The notes beneath the pieces are model-generated. The model searched no databases. It saw only the letters and a program-made list of their open reading frames with translations, and was not told the origin of the DNA. Positions 21,460 to 21,664 of a stretch of DNA of 21,664 bases are shown piece by piece. Position numbers and translations under genes: made by a program. The stretch is from Liolophura sinensis. Its lineage: Eukaryota > Mollusca > Polyplacophora > Chitonida > Chitonidae. The first letter of the stretch is position 1. Every line of letters starts with the position of its first letter. Location: contig NW_027018487.1 in the NCBI RefSeq assembly GCF_032854445.1, positions 1-21,664 of the forward strand. Reading direction: 5' to 3'.

Positions 21460-21664
21460 GTTTTTCCACTTTTGGATTTTTGCCTGGTATTTTTTCTAAT
21501 TGAAATCGGCTACATTAACTATGTACAATCGCGACTGGTCATTACTATATTCAACTTTTCATTATAAGTTATGTGCCCTTCGGTAGCCAGACGACGTCAA
21601 ATCTTTGGGCCAAGCCCATTTAACTCACCCAGCAAATGTCTTACTTCTAAGTCGAAGACAAACT
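21460..21664 (+). repeat. Monomer unit 40, partial, type I-like
   Basis: First 205 bp of a monomer, cut by the window end. GGTATTTTTTCT matches unit 22. CAGCAAATG differs from unit 22, and a C is missing in GTAGCCAGACG near 21586. Confidence 0.9.

Larger units (their letters stand above)
1..21664. repeat. Satellite DNA array, ~550-bp monomer, 39.4 copies, with higher-order structure
   Basis: Direct reading shows the same ~550-bp unit repeated head to tail from first to last base with no interruption and no inverted copies. Copies are near-identical; most differences are shared by several copies. Marker positions below refer to unit 10 (4955-5504), which is close to consensus. A: T5246 to G. 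B: T5196 to C, T5246 to G, A5286 to T. C: C5191 to A, an interrupted A-run, C5358 to A. D: AA5131-5132 to GT, G5150 to A, G5253 to T. E: like D but with a 7-A run. F: consensus. G: C5222/T5223 to TA, C5234 to T, A5320 to C, usually G5348 to T, and GCC to ACC near the unit start. H: CTAC near the unit start, GT at 5131-5132, a 9-10 A run, often C5107 to A. I: two changes near offset 30 giving a T6 run. Known background: such organisation is typical of eukaryotic satellites. The monomer family is not one I recognise. Confidence 0.98.
20363..21664 (+). repeat. HOR fragment GHI (units 38-40, last partial)
   Basis: Corresponds to units 20-22 (10459-12110). Both G monomers have ACC near the start but keep CAATCGCG where other G copies have CAATAGCG. 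Both H monomers end in TTTTAACA, and both following monomers carry GGTATTTTTTCT. The window ends within the I-like monomer. Confidence 0.8.

Noticed and set aside
1-21664. 5S rRNA or spliced-leader tandem array
   Set aside because: Repeat length would fit, but no conserved 5S rRNA core and no known spliced-leader exon followed by a donor site were found in the monomer.
1-21664. CRISPR array
   Set aside because: The repeated unit is ~550 bp and contiguous, with no short direct repeats separated by unique spacers.
1-21664. Rolling-circle amplification or assembly artefact
   Set aside because: An artefact from one template would give identical copies with random errors. Here variants are shared by type, ordered, and repeated at fixed block distances. 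Exact copy number could still be wrong in an assembly.
1-21664. CENP-B box
   Set aside because: No sequence fitting the core TTCG...A..CGGG pattern was found in the monomer on either strand; TTCG occurrences lack the downstream CGGG.
1-21664. Transposon or LTR insertion within the array
   Set aside because: All copies are full length and contiguous at 547-552 bp; there is no insertion, terminal inverted repeat or target-site duplication.

Overview
The whole window is one uninterrupted tandem array of a single AT-leaning monomer of about 550 bp (roughly 41% G+C, hand-counted on one copy). It holds 39 complete head-to-tail copies, 547-552 bp each, plus a 205-bp partial 40th copy. Phase is set arbitrarily at the T-rich stretch that opens the window. 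Both edges lie inside the array, so its true length and flanks are unknown. No single-copy sequence, protein-coding gene I can defend, rRNA, tRNA, CRISPR array or mobile element is visible. The copy number, monomer length and layered variant structure point to satellite DNA of a eukaryotic chromosome (centromeric, pericentromeric, subtelomeric or similar heterochromatin). I do not recognise the monomer and cannot name the organism.

The copies are not interchangeable. Shared point differences sort them into nine monomer types (called A-I here), and the types follow a strongly preferred order. By unit number: 1-4 ABCD; 5 B; 6-12 BCDEFGH; 13-14 FG; 15-22 ABCDEGHI (F missing); 23-27 ABCEF (D missing); 28-34 BCDEFGH; 35-37 FGH; 38-40 GHI. 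By my count 30 of the 39 junctions fit a cyclic nine-monomer order A to I and back to A. The array therefore looks like a higher-order repeat (HOR) of nominally nine monomers (about 4.95 kb) broken up by monomer losses and block duplications. On top of this, units 1-3 and 6-14 recur as units 23-25 and 28-36, a displacement of 22 monomers (about 12.1 kb). These blocks share rare private variants and the same irregular joins.

Each monomer carries the same set of small motifs: a TATA-like A-rich element, a 12-bp perfect palindrome, a CACGTG E-box, three short inverted repeats and three T5 runs. A roughly 140-bp stretch in the last third is almost invariant, while most type markers lie in the middle. 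Open frames of 60-137 codons recur on both strands. They change length with poly-A length or single substitutions and look like by-products of repetition rather than genes. Nothing in the sequence shows a functional system made of several genes. What is worth studying is the array's structure and homogenisation history.
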